A stretch of 64,000 bases of DNA from Alphaproteobacteria bacterium (GTDB taxonomy: Bacteria; Pseudomonadota; Alphaproteobacteria; Sphingomonadales; Sphingomonadaceae), in assembly GCA_018823325.1 (NCBI GenBank), contig JAHJIJ010000008.1, forward strand, positions 1-64,000, written 5' to 3'. Shown one piece after another: positions 16,640-25,617 of this stretch. The position numbers and the translations under genes were made by a program. Within the stretch, counting starts at the first letter, position 1. Each line of letters begins with the position of its first letter. The notes under the pieces were generated by a model that saw only the letters and a list, made by a program, of their open reading frames with translations, was not told the DNA's origin and searched no databases.

Positions 16640-16721
16640 GTCGGTTTCCTCTCCGTAGCCCAGCCTTGCCGATTCATTATCTTTTATTGGCTCAGCTTCC
16701 CATGCCCTCCGCTGCCCTGTC

Positions 16722-16745
16722 AACAACTCTGTTGTTTAAAACAAC
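16722..16745. promoter_or_regulatory. Overlapping palindromes, predicted MarR operator
   Basis: GTTGTTT-A-AAACAAC at 16731-16745 is a perfect palindrome, overlapped by AACAAC-TCT-GTTGTT at 16722-16736. On the minus strand a TTGACA box lies next to them. They sit between the SDR stop and the MFS start. The arms match the palindrome beside marR at 2464. Confidence 0.55.
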
Positions 16746-16759
16746 AATGTTCCCGCGCG

Positions 16760-17488
16760 TCAGCCGCGCCCCAGGAACGGCATGTTGAGCGGCAGGATGG
16801 TACCGTCCACGAAGTTCACATGATCGGGCAAATCCGCCATCGTCAGCACGGCGCGCGCCGCGACATCGGCGCTGATCCGGTCGCGCGGATCGCCCTCATG
16901 CATGTTCTGGACGAGATTGGTGCCGACGATACCGGGATGGAAGATGGACGAGGCGACGCCATGATCGCGCCCGTCGATGGCGAGCGAATGGTTCATGCCG
17001 GCAAGCGCGAACTTGCTCGCGGCATAGGCAATCGTGTTCGGGCGCGGCACCTGCGCGGACAGGCTGCCGATGTGGATCATCCGCCCCGCCCCCTGCCGCT
17101 TCATGATCCGCAGCGCTTCGCGCGCACAGAGGAACGCGCCGTTGAGATTGGTATCAATGACCTCCGACCAGCGCGCGAACGAGAGTTCGTCGGTCGGCGT
17201 ATGATCGGCAATACCGGCATTGTTGATCAGGATGTCGATGCGGCCGAAGCGCTCGAGCCCGGCGGCGAACATGGCCTGCACCTCCGCTTCGCGCGATACA
17301 TCGCACTGCACGGCGAGGGCCTGCCCCCCCTTCCCTTCGACCTCCGCCACGAAGGCATCCAGCGGTGCCTTGCGGCGCGCGCCGACGATCAGCGATGCGC
17401 CGGCTGCGGCGAATTCAGTGGCGATGGCGGCGCCCAGACCTGAACTCGCGCCGGTAACGAGCGCAACCTTGCCGTTGATGTAACTCAT
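16760..17488 (-). CDS. Short-chain dehydrogenase/reductase (SDR)
   Basis: A 242-residue classical SDR, a cytosolic NAD(P)-dependent alcohol/ketone oxidoreductase. It has the nucleotide motif TGASSGLGAA near residue 12, NNAGIAD near 87, and the catalytic Ser (HIGSLS) and Tyr-x3-Lys (YAASK) at about 140-157. The ATG at 17488 follows GGGAGAAGG; the frame continues upstream into a REP-like repeat, which cannot be coding. The substrate is unknown; a hydroxylated side chain or diol is plausible given the neighbours. Confidence 0.88.
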   Translation of the reverse strand: MSYINGKVALVTGASSGLGAAIATEFAAAGASLIVGARRKAPLDAFVAEVEGKGGQALAVQCDVSREAEVQAMFAAGLERFGRIDILINNAGIADHTPTDELSFARWSEVIDTNLNGAFLCAREALRIMKRQGAGRMIHIGSLSAQVPRPNTIAYAASKFALAGMNHSLAIDGRDHGVASSIFHPGIVGTNLVQNMHEGDPRDRISADVAARAVLTMADLPDHVNFVDGTILPLNMPFLGRG

Positions 17489-17538
17489 GATGCGTCCTTC
17501 TCCCTTGCGCGGCGAATGCACCGGCCTGCCATCTCCAT

Positions 17539-17626
17539 CGTCATTCCCGCGAACGCGGGAATCCAGGTCCACGCCGGCGCCCAGACGCAAGGTCCAAGCT
17601 GAATTCCCGCGTTCGCAGGAATGACG
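17539..17626. repeat. REP-like inverted repeat pair
   Basis: CGTCATTCCCGCGAACGCGGGAATCC at 17539-17564 and its imperfect reverse complement at 17601-17626 (GAATTCCCGCG, then GCAGGAATGACG) form a large cruciform-type element between the SDR and DUF35 genes. Sequences of this kind are common dispersed intergenic repeats in sphingomonads and other proteobacteria. The two leftward operons are therefore separated by this element. Confidence 0.7.
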
Positions 17627-17732
17627 AAGAAGGCTAGCGCGGCGTCAGACCTTCGCTCAAACTTCCGATACCGCCCAGCCTAAGCACGCATCATCGCTCT
17701 GGCCATTCAAAAGAGGATCGGACGATGACGCC

Positions 17733-18158
17733 TCAGGCTGGCTCGAACAGCAGCAGATGCCGCCCATCGGGCAGCGGGTGCCAATAGGGCTTCACCGCCA
17801 GCCCGGTCTTCAGAGCGTCCTCGCTGCAACGAATGATGTTGCTCATCACGTTCACGCCTTCCTCCAGCGTGACCATGGCGACCACATAAGGCTCCCTGTC
17901 GCGGAACGGCGGGCGGGCGCGGCGCACGATGGTATAGCTGAAGATCGTTCCCCGGCCGGACACCTCGCGCCATTCCAGGTTGGCGCGGCGGCCGGTGTAG
18001 ATGCTCGTGGGACGCGGGTAGAACTGATAGGCGCGGGCCACGCTATCATATTGGATGAGCAGCTTCTTCTCGCGCGTCGCTTCCCAGAACGGGCGCGAGA
18101 AGCTGCGCTCGGGCGGCAACGGGCGTTCGATGTCGAGGAGGTCGTTCAACGCAGCCAT
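17733..18158 (-). CDS. DUF35 OB-fold acyl-CoA-associated protein
   Basis: A 141-residue DUF35 protein, partner of the thiolase-like protein encoded just upstream. The C-terminal OB-fold part is recognisable: EVSGRGTIFSYTIV and PYVVAMVTLEEG. DUF35 proteins normally begin with a zinc ribbon of four Cys; here the ribbon region keeps FYPRP but has no Cys at all (YDSVARAYQFYPRPTSIYT), so the metal is lost. In actinobacterial steroid degradation a DUF35 domain pairs with a Cys-less thiolase homologue to make a retro-aldolase; the same arrangement is seen here. The ATG at 18158 overlaps the thiolase stop region. Confidence 0.82.
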   Translation of the reverse strand: MAALNDLLDIERPLPPERSFSRPFWEATREKKLLIQYDSVARAYQFYPRPTSIYTGRRANLEWREVSGRGTIFSYTIVRRARPPFRDREPYVVAMVTLEEGVNVMSNIIRCSEDALKTGLAVKPYWHPLPDGRHLLLFEPA

Positions 18159-18163
18159 GGGCC

Positions 18164-19336
18164 TCAACCCTCCGAGGTGAGGATGAGGGCGGTGCTGGTG
18201 TTCCAGTTCCGCCCATAGGGAATGCCGCCGATGCCAGTGACAAGCGCATGGCGGCGGTCCTTGACCTGCCGTGCGCCGCCATCGCCGAACAATTGCCGCA
18301 CGGCCTCGACAAGATTGGTGCCGCCACCCGCCAGACCGCATTGGCCTGCCGAAATCTGGCCGCCGCCGGTGTTGAGCGGCAGATCGCCCGAGAACAGGAA
18401 ATCGGTCTCGTGGATGAATGCCGCGCCCTGCCCGTGCACACAAAAGCCGAGCATTTCCAGCTGCATCATGATCGCAATGATGAAGTCGTCATAAGGGTGG
18501 AAGGAGCCGATGTCGCGGGGGGTGAGGCCCGCCTGCGCGAAGGCCCGCTCGCCTGCCTGTCGGTGACCGGTCACGGTGGGATCGACAATGGCCGAGGCCG
18601 CGCCGAGATTGGTGCGCTCGCCATAGCCGCGCAGCACCGCGCAGCGCGTCAGCCCGCGCTGCTCCGCGCGCTTGCGGCTGGTCACCAGCACGCCGCTGGC
18701 GCCATCGCAGGGCATGACGCAATCGAGCAGGCGGATCGGATCGTTGATCATGCGCGACTGCACATAATCATCGACCGTGATGGGCTTGCGCAGCTTCTCG
18801 CAGGCATTGTCGTTGCGCAGGGCGTGCTCGCGCTGGGCAACGGCCAGCTTGCCGAGGGCGCGCTCGTCCAGCCCGAACTTGTCGTGATAATAGCGGCTCA
18901 ACATACCGAAGGCGGCGGGCGCGCCGAGATAGCCATAAGGCGTGGTCCATTCCGCGCCATAAGAGCGTGGGCGGCCATTGTTCTCGGCAACGGCGGTGTC
19001 GGCGTACAGGCACAGCACGGTGGTGCAGAGCCCGGCATCGATGGCCGCGGCCGCGCGGGCGACGGCACCCACGGGCGAGGAACCGCCGATGTCGACCGTC
19101 TGGCAGAAATCCAGTTCCAGCGCGAGCTGATCGGCCGTCGTTTGCGACCAGAAGATGTTGCCGGCACCGGTGGACGAGGAGGAGAGGATCAGCCCGTCGA
19201 TCTCGCCTTTCTCAAAGCCGGTCTGCGCGAGGATGCCGTCGAGGATTTCGGCGCCCAGCTCCCAGACATCGACCTCGCTGCGCAGGACGATCCTGGTCTC
19301 CGCAAAGCCGACAATGGCGTTGTCCCGCAGCGCCAT
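18164..19336 (-). CDS. Thiolase-superfamily lipid-transfer-like protein (probable aldolase subunit)
   Basis: A 390-residue thiolase-fold protein of the SCP2-thiolase/Ltp2 type. At the position of the thiolase nucleophile it has DIGGSSPVGAV, with no Cys, so normal thiolytic cleavage is unlikely. The C-terminal GGGQISAGQ and SFHPYDDF blocks are typical of the lipid-transfer-protein group. With the DUF35 gene four bases downstream, it probably forms a retro-aldolase that cuts a beta-hydroxyacyl-CoA made by the crotonase of the same operon. It sits between the crotonase (three-base gap) and DUF35 genes. Confidence 0.82.
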   Translation of the reverse strand: MALRDNAIVGFAETRIVLRSEVDVWELGAEILDGILAQTGFEKGEIDGLILSSSSTGAGNIFWSQTTADQLALELDFCQTVDIGGSSPVGAVARAAAAIDAGLCTTVLCLYADTAVAENNGRPRSYGAEWTTPYGYLGAPAAFGMLSRYYHDKFGLDERALGKLAVAQREHALRNDNACEKLRKPITVDDYVQSRMINDPIRLLDCVMPCDGASGVLVTSRKRAEQRGLTRCAVLRGYGERTNLGAASAIVDPTVTGHRQAGERAFAQAGLTPRDIGSFHPYDDFIIAIMMQLEMLGFCVHGQGAAFIHETDFLFSGDLPLNTGGGQISAGQCGLAGGGTNLVEAVRQLFGDGGARQVKDRRHALVTGIGGIPYGRNWNTSTALILTSEG

Positions 19337-19339
19337 GGC

Positions 19340-20140
19340 TCAGCCTTTCGTGGGGTCGGAAGGCGGCGCAGCGACCTTGTTCTCGCCCCGCTCGACAAAG
19401 GCGCGGATGCGGTCGGTGCCCTCGCTGCTGCGGGCCGATCCGCCGATCAGCCCCTCGAAGAACAGCCCGTCGCTGTGGCTCATGTCCCCGATGCGGGGGA
19501 GCGCGGCGCAGACGGCCCAGTTGGTGTTCGGCGCGTTGCTGGCGATGCTGGCGGCAAGCTCCTTCGCCTTGGCCATCGCCTCGCCCTTGGGCACGACATA
19601 TTGGCAGAGATTGGCGCGCTCGCCCTCGGCGGCACTCAGCACCCGCCCGGTGAGCATCATGTCGGCCATGCGGGCGTAACCCATCAGGCCTTGGATGCGC
19701 ACAGCGCCGCCACCGCCGACGAAGATGCCGCGCTTGCCCTCCGGCAGGGCGAAGAAGGTGCTCTCATCCGCCACGCGGACGTGGCAGGCCGAGGCGATCT
19801 CCAGCCCGCCGCCGATGCAGGCGCCCTCCAGCGCGGCGACCCACGGGATCGGGCCGCGCGCAACCAGATCGAGCGGCACCGTCCAGCGGCCCCGCTCCCA
19901 CGGTTTGGGCGGATTGGCGCCACTCATGCGCGAGGCGGCTTCGGCCAGATCCAGCCCGGCGGAGAAGTTGCCGCCATGGCCGAACAGGATGCCGACGCGC
20001 GCTTCCGATGCGGCGCGCTCGAAGGCCGCATGGAGATCGGCCATCACCTCCGTATTGACCGCATTGCGCTTGGCCGCGCGGTTGATGCCGACAATGGCGA
20101 TCTCGCCATCCAGTTCGTAGGTCGCCAGCGTCTCGCTCAT
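19340..20140 (-). CDS. Enoyl-CoA hydratase/isomerase (crotonase family)
   Basis: A 266-residue crotonase. The oxyanion-hole segments are visible: FGHGGNFSAGLDL near residue 55 and ALEGACIGGGLEIASACHVRVADE near 105-130; the catalytic Glu candidate is in FALPEGKRG. It probably hydrates the enoyl-CoA produced by the nearby acyl-CoA dehydrogenase pair. It starts three bases after the stop of the CoA ligase gene and three bases before the thiolase-like gene, so the four genes are one operon. GGAGGGG precedes the ATG. Confidence 0.9.
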   Translation of the reverse strand: MSETLATYELDGEIAIVGINRAAKRNAVNTEVMADLHAAFERAASEARVGILFGHGGNFSAGLDLAEAASRMSGANPPKPWERGRWTVPLDLVARGPIPWVAALEGACIGGGLEIASACHVRVADESTFFALPEGKRGIFVGGGGAVRIQGLMGYARMADMMLTGRVLSAAEGERANLCQYVVPKGEAMAKAKELAASIASNAPNTNWAVCAALPRIGDMSHSDGLFFEGLIGGSARSSEGTDRIRAFVERGENKVAAPPSDPTKG

Positions 20141-20143
20141 GGC

Positions 20144-22312
20144 TCAGTTCCCCTCCGCAGCGGTGATGATGAGGGCATCGACGGCGGTCAGCCCTTCGCC
20201 CTGCGGATGCACGAAGACGGGGTTGAGGTCGATCTCCTCAATCTGCGGGACAGTTTCCATCAGGCGGCCGATCAGCAACGCAGTGTGTGCGACCGCCTGC
20301 ACATCGACCGGAGGCGAACCCCGGAAGCCATTGAGCAGCTTGGCGCTGCGCAGCTTCATCAGCTCCGCGACGATATCATCCTGCGCCATATCGACCGGGA
20401 GCAGGCGCACATCGCCCAGCGCTTCCACCCAGATGCCACCGAGGCCGACCAGCACCACCGCCCCCCATTTGGCATCGCGCCTGGCGCCGATCATCAGTTC
20501 GAGGCCCTTGGGCGCCATCTTTTCGACCAGCACGCCATCGAGCAGCAGACCGGGCTGGGCGCGGGCGACATTGGCGTGGAGATCGTCCCAGGCGCGGCGC
20601 AGTTCGTCGGCGTCGCTTATGCCGAGGATGACGCCGCCAGCTTCCGTCTTATGCGCCAGCGCACCGGCCTGCGCCTTGATGGCCAGCGGATAGCCGACCC
20701 TGGCGGCGGTCGCTTCGGCCTCCTCCAGCGACGTGGCGAGGCCACCGGCGGGCACGCGGATGCCCATGGCGGACAGAAGCTGCTTGCCGAGCCATTCGGG
20801 CTGCGGACCGCGACCCAGCGCCGGGAGATCGGCAAAGGGCGTGTGCGTCACCGAACGGGCCGAGCGCTGCAGCGAGCGACCATGGCGGGTGATCCGCGAG
20901 AGTGCCGTCATCGAGCGCTCAATGGAGCGGCTGAGGATCAGGCGGTTCTCGCGCACCGACGCCTCGAAGCCCGGGTCCAGCTCCGGCGCCGGAAAGGCCA
21001 TGATCGCCGGGCGATCCTTGCCCTTGAGGCTCTCGATGAACATCGGCCCATAGCCGCGCTGCGAGGCAGCCGTGCCGCTGTTGATGGCGATGAGCACGCT
21101 GCCGACATTGCCATCCGCCATCAGCGCATGGGTACCGAGCGGGATCAGCTCGGGTTGGAAGATCGCCTGCGTGCCCAGATCGAGCGGGTTGCGCGGCGGA
21201 ATGAAGGCCGGGAGCTGCGGCTCCAGTTCGGCGCGGGTTTCCTGCGTGAGCGCCGGCATCTCCATGTCCAGCGCCTCGAAATAATCATGGGCGATGGCGC
21301 AGAAGCCGCCGGAGAAGGTGAGCACCCCGGGGCCTTTGGTCGGCGCGACCGGATAGCGCGCTAGCAGCTCGATCACATCGACCCACTCCTCCAGCGTCTC
21401 GACAAGCACCACGCCGGCGCGATCGAGATGGAGTTGCATGGTGGCATAGTCGCCCGCCAGCGCGCCGGTGTGGGACTGGATGGCAGCCTTACCCTTCTCG
21501 CCGCGGCCGGGATGAATGGCGACCAGCGCCTTGCCGGCCGCCTGCGCGCGCCGCGCGGCGGCGAGGAATGCTTGGGGATCGCGCACTTCCTCCAGATAGA
21601 GGGCAATGACCTTCGTCGCCTCGTCCTGCGCAAAGAAATCGATGAAATCGGGGATGCCGATCCCCGCCTCGTTGCCGGTGGAGACGGTGTAGGCCATCGG
21701 CAGGTGGCGCGCGGCAAGATTGGTGCTGGCATAGGCCATCAGCCCGCCGCTCTGCGAGACCATGGCGATAGCGGGATTGGGATCGTCCGGCGCCAGCTTC
21801 GCGACCTTGCGGGCATTGGCAAAGCCGATGGGCAGGCCCTTCACGAGGTTGGTGTAGCCCAGGCAATTGGGGCCGAGCAGCGCCACCCCACCCTCCTGAG
21901 CGATGCGGACCAGCTCATCCTGCCCGGCGCGGTTACCCGCCTCGGCAAAGCCTGAGGAAAAGATCGTGACCGCCTTCACGCCCCGCCGCACGCACGCCTC
22001 CAGCGCGTCCTTTGCGCCCGCAGCCGGTAGCGTGAACACCGCCAGATCGACGCCCTCGGGCAGATCGTCGATGCTTTGCGTCACCGGATAGCCGTCAATC
22101 TCCCCCTCGGCCCGGCCGACGACATGTACATCGCCCTCGAAGGCATTGAGCTGGAGATTGGCAAGGACGGTGCGGCCCGCCGTCTTCGGCTTGGCCGAGA
22201 CGCCGATGACCGCGATGGAGCGCGGCCGCATGAACAGCGCGACGGCCTCGGCTCCCCGACCCGGCTTGATCTCAGGAGAGAGGAGTGTCGCAGACATGAG
22301 GGCACCATCCAT
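20144..22312 (-). CDS. NDP-forming acyl-CoA synthetase (acetate-CoA ligase family)
   Basis: A 722-residue single-chain acyl-CoA synthetase of the ADP-forming type. The N-terminal CoA-binding Rossmann domain starts at FMRPRSIAVIGVSAK; the ligase-CoA domains with GPNCLGYTN and QSGGLMAY follow; the C-terminal third is an ATP-grasp domain with GYPLAIKAQAGALAHKTEAGGV. It activates a carboxylic acid to its CoA ester and is the first gene of the operon leading to the crotonase, thiolase-like and DUF35 genes. Homologues in Pseudomonas activate ferulate and related acids differently, so the substrate is open. The start could be at residue 1 or 6 (both ATG); ribosome sites are weak. Confidence 0.88.
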   Translation of the reverse strand: MDGALMSATLLSPEIKPGRGAEAVALFMRPRSIAVIGVSAKPKTAGRTVLANLQLNAFEGDVHVVGRAEGEIDGYPVTQSIDDLPEGVDLAVFTLPAAGAKDALEACVRRGVKAVTIFSSGFAEAGNRAGQDELVRIAQEGGVALLGPNCLGYTNLVKGLPIGFANARKVAKLAPDDPNPAIAMVSQSGGLMAYASTNLAARHLPMAYTVSTGNEAGIGIPDFIDFFAQDEATKVIALYLEEVRDPQAFLAAARRAQAAGKALVAIHPGRGEKGKAAIQSHTGALAGDYATMQLHLDRAGVVLVETLEEWVDVIELLARYPVAPTKGPGVLTFSGGFCAIAHDYFEALDMEMPALTQETRAELEPQLPAFIPPRNPLDLGTQAIFQPELIPLGTHALMADGNVGSVLIAINSGTAASQRGYGPMFIESLKGKDRPAIMAFPAPELDPGFEASVRENRLILSRSIERSMTALSRITRHGRSLQRSARSVTHTPFADLPALGRGPQPEWLGKQLLSAMGIRVPAGGLATSLEEAEATAARVGYPLAIKAQAGALAHKTEAGGVILGISDADELRRAWDDLHANVARAQPGLLLDGVLVEKMAPKGLELMIGARRDAKWGAVVLVGLGGIWVEALGDVRLLPVDMAQDDIVAELMKLRSAKLLNGFRGSPPVDVQAVAHTALLIGRLMETVPQIEEIDLNPVFVHPQGEGLTAVDALIITAAEGN

Positions 22313-22392
22313 GGAAAAGGGGGCGCCAGCGCGGCCCCCGGAGATTGAACATCGAGGCAGCGGCCGGCCTGCACCGGCCGCTGCGCAAGCCG

Positions 22393-25284
22393 TCAGAATG
22401 CGAAGCGCACGCCAACCTTGTAGGCACGACCGATGCGGTCATAAAGGCCGGCCAACTGCGTGCTGGGGAACGGCGGCTCCTTGTCGAGCAGGTTGTTGAC
22501 CACAGCGTAGAGCTGCACCGTCTTGCCGTTATTCTCCATCAGATTGATGTTACCGGACCAGTTCAGATACAGCCGCGACGCGACATTCATATTGCCGACG
22601 GAAATCGGCGAGGCCGGGTTGTAATCCGGGTCGCCCGGCTGAACGAGCGTCGCATCCACGATGCCACTGTCGATCCAGCGCGCGTTGAGCGATGTGCCCC
22701 ACTTGTCCGTCTCATAGCCGATGCTGGCGTTGACCTGCCAGTGCGGCACATTGGTCGCGCCGGTATTCAGACCCGAGGTAAACCCGCCAAGCTGCCCCGC
22801 GCGGTTGATCCGGCTGCCCCGGTTCTGAAGAATCCCGGCCGCGTTGTAACTGGGCGCATTGCCCAGGCCATCGTCCGAGATCAGATCCTTCACATAAGCA
22901 CCCATCAGGCGCGTGGTGACGCGGCCGGGACCGACATTGAAGCGGTAGATCATCTCGAAATCCACGCCCCGCGTCTCGAGCGAGGCGAGGTTGAGCAACT
23001 GGACGCTGACCGAATTGATATCGGTCGCCGCCCCGGTGCCGGAGAGTGACGTCATTGCGCAGAAGGTACCCGGTGCTCCGGCCTGAACCTCGGCATAGCA
23101 GTTATCGACGATCGACTGGGCCGGGAAGCTGGCAATCGCGCCATTAATCTTGATGTCATAGAAGTCTACCGACGCCGTGAAGCCGGGCAGGAACGACGGC
23201 GAAATCACTGCACCAACAGTGAACGTGTCGGCCTTCTCCGGCGCCAGCGTGGCGCTCGGCTCAAAGATGATGGTGTAGGACCGCGAAACACCGTTGAACG
23301 GATTGCGCAGCGTCGACTGCGTGGACGTGACCGAGAAGAGTTCAGCCGCGTTGGGCGCGCGGATGTCGCGCGAGCGGGTCGTACGGAACCGCAGGCCATC
23401 GAGCACGTCCCAGGTCGCGCCGATCTTCCAGGTCGTCACGCCGCCCGAGACGTCATAATCAGTGTAGCGAATGGCGCCATTGAGATCGAGCGACTGGAAG
23501 AAGGGCGCGTCGCGGACCAAAGGCACCACGATTTCCGCATAGGCTTCCTTGGTCGTGAACTCACCTTCATAGGGCTTGGGATTTGAGAAGTTGTAGCGAC
23601 CGGCGGCGGCCAGTGAATCCACTACGCTTTCCGCCGTATCCTTGCGATATTCGGCGCCCACGGCGAAGGACACCGGCCCTGCCCATGTGGAGAAGGGTTC
23701 GCCACGGATATTGGCGGCGCCGACAAGCTGAGTGGTGGTGATCGACTGGAATTGCGTTCCGTTCACATAATCGATTGCCTCATCCGACATGGCTCCAACG
23801 CCGAAGAGGTTAAGCGGCTCGCAGCCCTGCGCACGGGCGACGGTGTTGCGGCAGACGATGTCGCCGCCGACTTCGATCGCATCGAGCGCCCAAAGGAAAT
23901 TCTGCTGGATACGCATGTTACGGATCTGGGAGTCGAGCTTGTTCTCACCGTACTGCGCATAGGCATCCCAACTCCAGCCGCCGCCCAGATTTCCGTTCAG
24001 GCCGCCGGCAATGCGATAGGTGCTGTTGAAATTGACGATCCGGGTGGAGGAGAAATCAGGGTTCGAACGCCCCAGAACGAACGAGGTAATCGCGTTCGCA
24101 TCCATGATCGCGGCGACTTCGTCGGGCAGGAACGCATTGTCGCGCTGGATGACGACCGAGCGCGGCCCGGCCAACGCGGTGTCACGCGGCATAGGGCCGG
24201 AATAATCAGATCCCGAGCGGCCATAGCTGCCTTCAACGAACATACCGAGCGAGTCATTCAACTCATAATTGAGATGCGCCCGCACGACATAACGGTCGAT
24301 CGGCAACACAAGCGTATGACCAAGGCGCGGGGGCGTGCCCTGCGAACTGGACATATTGTAGGACGACCCGCCGGTTTCGTTGCCATAAGTGAAGCTGCCC
24401 ACCTCACCGGGCGCGGGGAACCAGATGCCGCGCAGCACATCGGCGCCATTTGCGGGATTGGTATCGGCATTGCTGCCGAGGATCACGCCACCAATGAGCG
24501 AATTCACGAACCGCACGCCGCTTTCGAACGAACGGGACGGTGTGCCTGCCGGACGGTTCGCTGCGAACGCGACCGACTCCTCGTAGCGCCGGCCCCAGGC
24601 CCGGTCATCGAAGCTGCCGATGCCGTCCGACTTCACATATTCGCCGCCGATCACGAAATGGCCGCGACCGTCGCCGAAAGAGCTGCCAAAACCGAGGCCG
24701 ACGCGACGCTCGAAATTGTCGCCTTCTTCGGAAAGGCCGAGGGAAAGGTCACCCTTGAAGCCGCTCAGCCGGTTGTTCATGATCACGTTGACGACGCCCG
24801 AGATCGCGTCCGAGCCATAAGCTGCCGACGCACCGCCCGTCACTACATCGACCCGGTCGATCAGGACTGTCGGAATGAGGTTGAGATCAACCAGCCCGAT
24901 CGGCGAGGTAGGCACATGGCGGCGACCATCGACCAGTACGAGCGTACGGATATTGCCCAGCGCGCGCAGGTCCGCAAAGGTTGCGCCTGACAAGCTGGAG
25001 GTCTGAGTGTTCGTCTGATTGGAGGTACTGGGACGGAACGAGGGTACTTCGTTCAGGAATTCACCGATATTGGAGGCGCCGCGCTCGGCAATCTCCTCGG
25101 ATGTCTTGACGACCAGCGGCGTTGGCGCCTGAAAACCGTCGCGCTGCACGCGCGAGCCGGTGACGATGATGTCGCGAACCTGCGAATCCGTGACCTGCGC
25201 CTCCTGCGCCAGCGCCGGAACAGATCCAAACGCACTCACGGTGCATGCCGCAGCAGACGCGAGCAACCATGTTCGACGAGTCAT
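22393..25284 (-). CDS. TonB-dependent outer-membrane receptor
   Basis: A 963-residue outer-membrane active transporter. The ATG at 25284 follows GGAGGAGGGG and starts a signal peptide (MTRRTWLLASAAACTVSAFG, cut near ALAQEAQ). The plug begins with DIIVTGSRVQRDGF and contains SDAISGVVNVIMN; the 22-strand barrel ends with the C-terminal Phe (KVGVRFAF), needed for BamA recognition. In sphingomonads such receptors often import aromatic or lignin-derived compounds, and its position beside the CoA pathway suggests the same. It is divergent from the acyl-CoA dehydrogenase genes, sharing a promoter region with an 18-bp GTATTAT-type motif. Confidence 0.93.
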   Translation of the reverse strand: MTRRTWLLASAAACTVSAFGSVPALAQEAQVTDSQVRDIIVTGSRVQRDGFQAPTPLVVKTSEEIAERGASNIGEFLNEVPSFRPSTSNQTNTQTSSLSGATFADLRALGNIRTLVLVDGRRHVPTSPIGLVDLNLIPTVLIDRVDVVTGGASAAYGSDAISGVVNVIMNNRLSGFKGDLSLGLSEEGDNFERRVGLGFGSSFGDGRGHFVIGGEYVKSDGIGSFDDRAWGRRYEESVAFAANRPAGTPSRSFESGVRFVNSLIGGVILGSNADTNPANGADVLRGIWFPAPGEVGSFTYGNETGGSSYNMSSSQGTPPRLGHTLVLPIDRYVVRAHLNYELNDSLGMFVEGSYGRSGSDYSGPMPRDTALAGPRSVVIQRDNAFLPDEVAAIMDANAITSFVLGRSNPDFSSTRIVNFNSTYRIAGGLNGNLGGGWSWDAYAQYGENKLDSQIRNMRIQQNFLWALDAIEVGGDIVCRNTVARAQGCEPLNLFGVGAMSDEAIDYVNGTQFQSITTTQLVGAANIRGEPFSTWAGPVSFAVGAEYRKDTAESVVDSLAAAGRYNFSNPKPYEGEFTTKEAYAEIVVPLVRDAPFFQSLDLNGAIRYTDYDVSGGVTTWKIGATWDVLDGLRFRTTRSRDIRAPNAAELFSVTSTQSTLRNPFNGVSRSYTIIFEPSATLAPEKADTFTVGAVISPSFLPGFTASVDFYDIKINGAIASFPAQSIVDNCYAEVQAGAPGTFCAMTSLSGTGAATDINSVSVQLLNLASLETRGVDFEMIYRFNVGPGRVTTRLMGAYVKDLISDDGLGNAPSYNAAGILQNRGSRINRAGQLGGFTSGLNTGATNVPHWQVNASIGYETDKWGTSLNARWIDSGIVDATLVQPGDPDYNPASPISVGNMNVASRLYLNWSGNINLMENNGKTVQLYAVVNNLLDKEPPFPSTQLAGLYDRIGRAYKVGVRFAF

Positions 25285-25617
25285 ATCCCCTCCTCCTTTC
25301 GCCGCAGGCTCCGAGCCCGTCAGCTTGTTGTGCCCGAGACTAGGTCTCATGACGGCCGTGTCAATAACAATAATACTATATTATCTTTTGCGCTGCCGGG
25401 GAGATGATGAGCGCTCTGGACCGCTGGAAACACCGGAGAAGCTGGTGACTCCGGCAAAACCGTCGGTGGGCGCCGAACGCTCGACCCCCCTGAACCGCGA
25501 CGACTCAATTGTTGCGCAAATCGATGCTAAAGACAACAACATTCTCCAGTTGCTTGATATAAAGCTGCTTGTCATCCAGAGTTCGTTGCGAATCGCAAAC
25601 GGGAGGGAAAGCCGAGC
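25285..25617. promoter_or_regulatory. Divergent promoter region, TonB receptor / acyl-CoA dehydrogenases
   Basis: A 333-base divergent control region. At 25362-25379 it carries ATAGTATTATTGTTATTG (read on the minus strand), matching elements upstream of three other module B transcription units. Nearer the dehydrogenase genes, TTGTTG (25509-25514) and ACAACAACATT (25532-25542) resemble the arms of the module A MarR sites, widely spaced. Whether two regulators act here is unknown. Confidence 0.45.

Noticed and set aside
15275..17443. Plus-strand open frame of 722 residues opposite the MFS and SDR genes
   Set aside because: Composition rich in Arg, His, Gly and Asp with no domain; both minus-strand genes are clear.
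18248..21364. Plus-strand open frame of 1038 residues opposite the thiolase, crotonase and CoA ligase genes
   Set aside because: High-GC third-position shadow over several well-supported genes with tight operon spacing.
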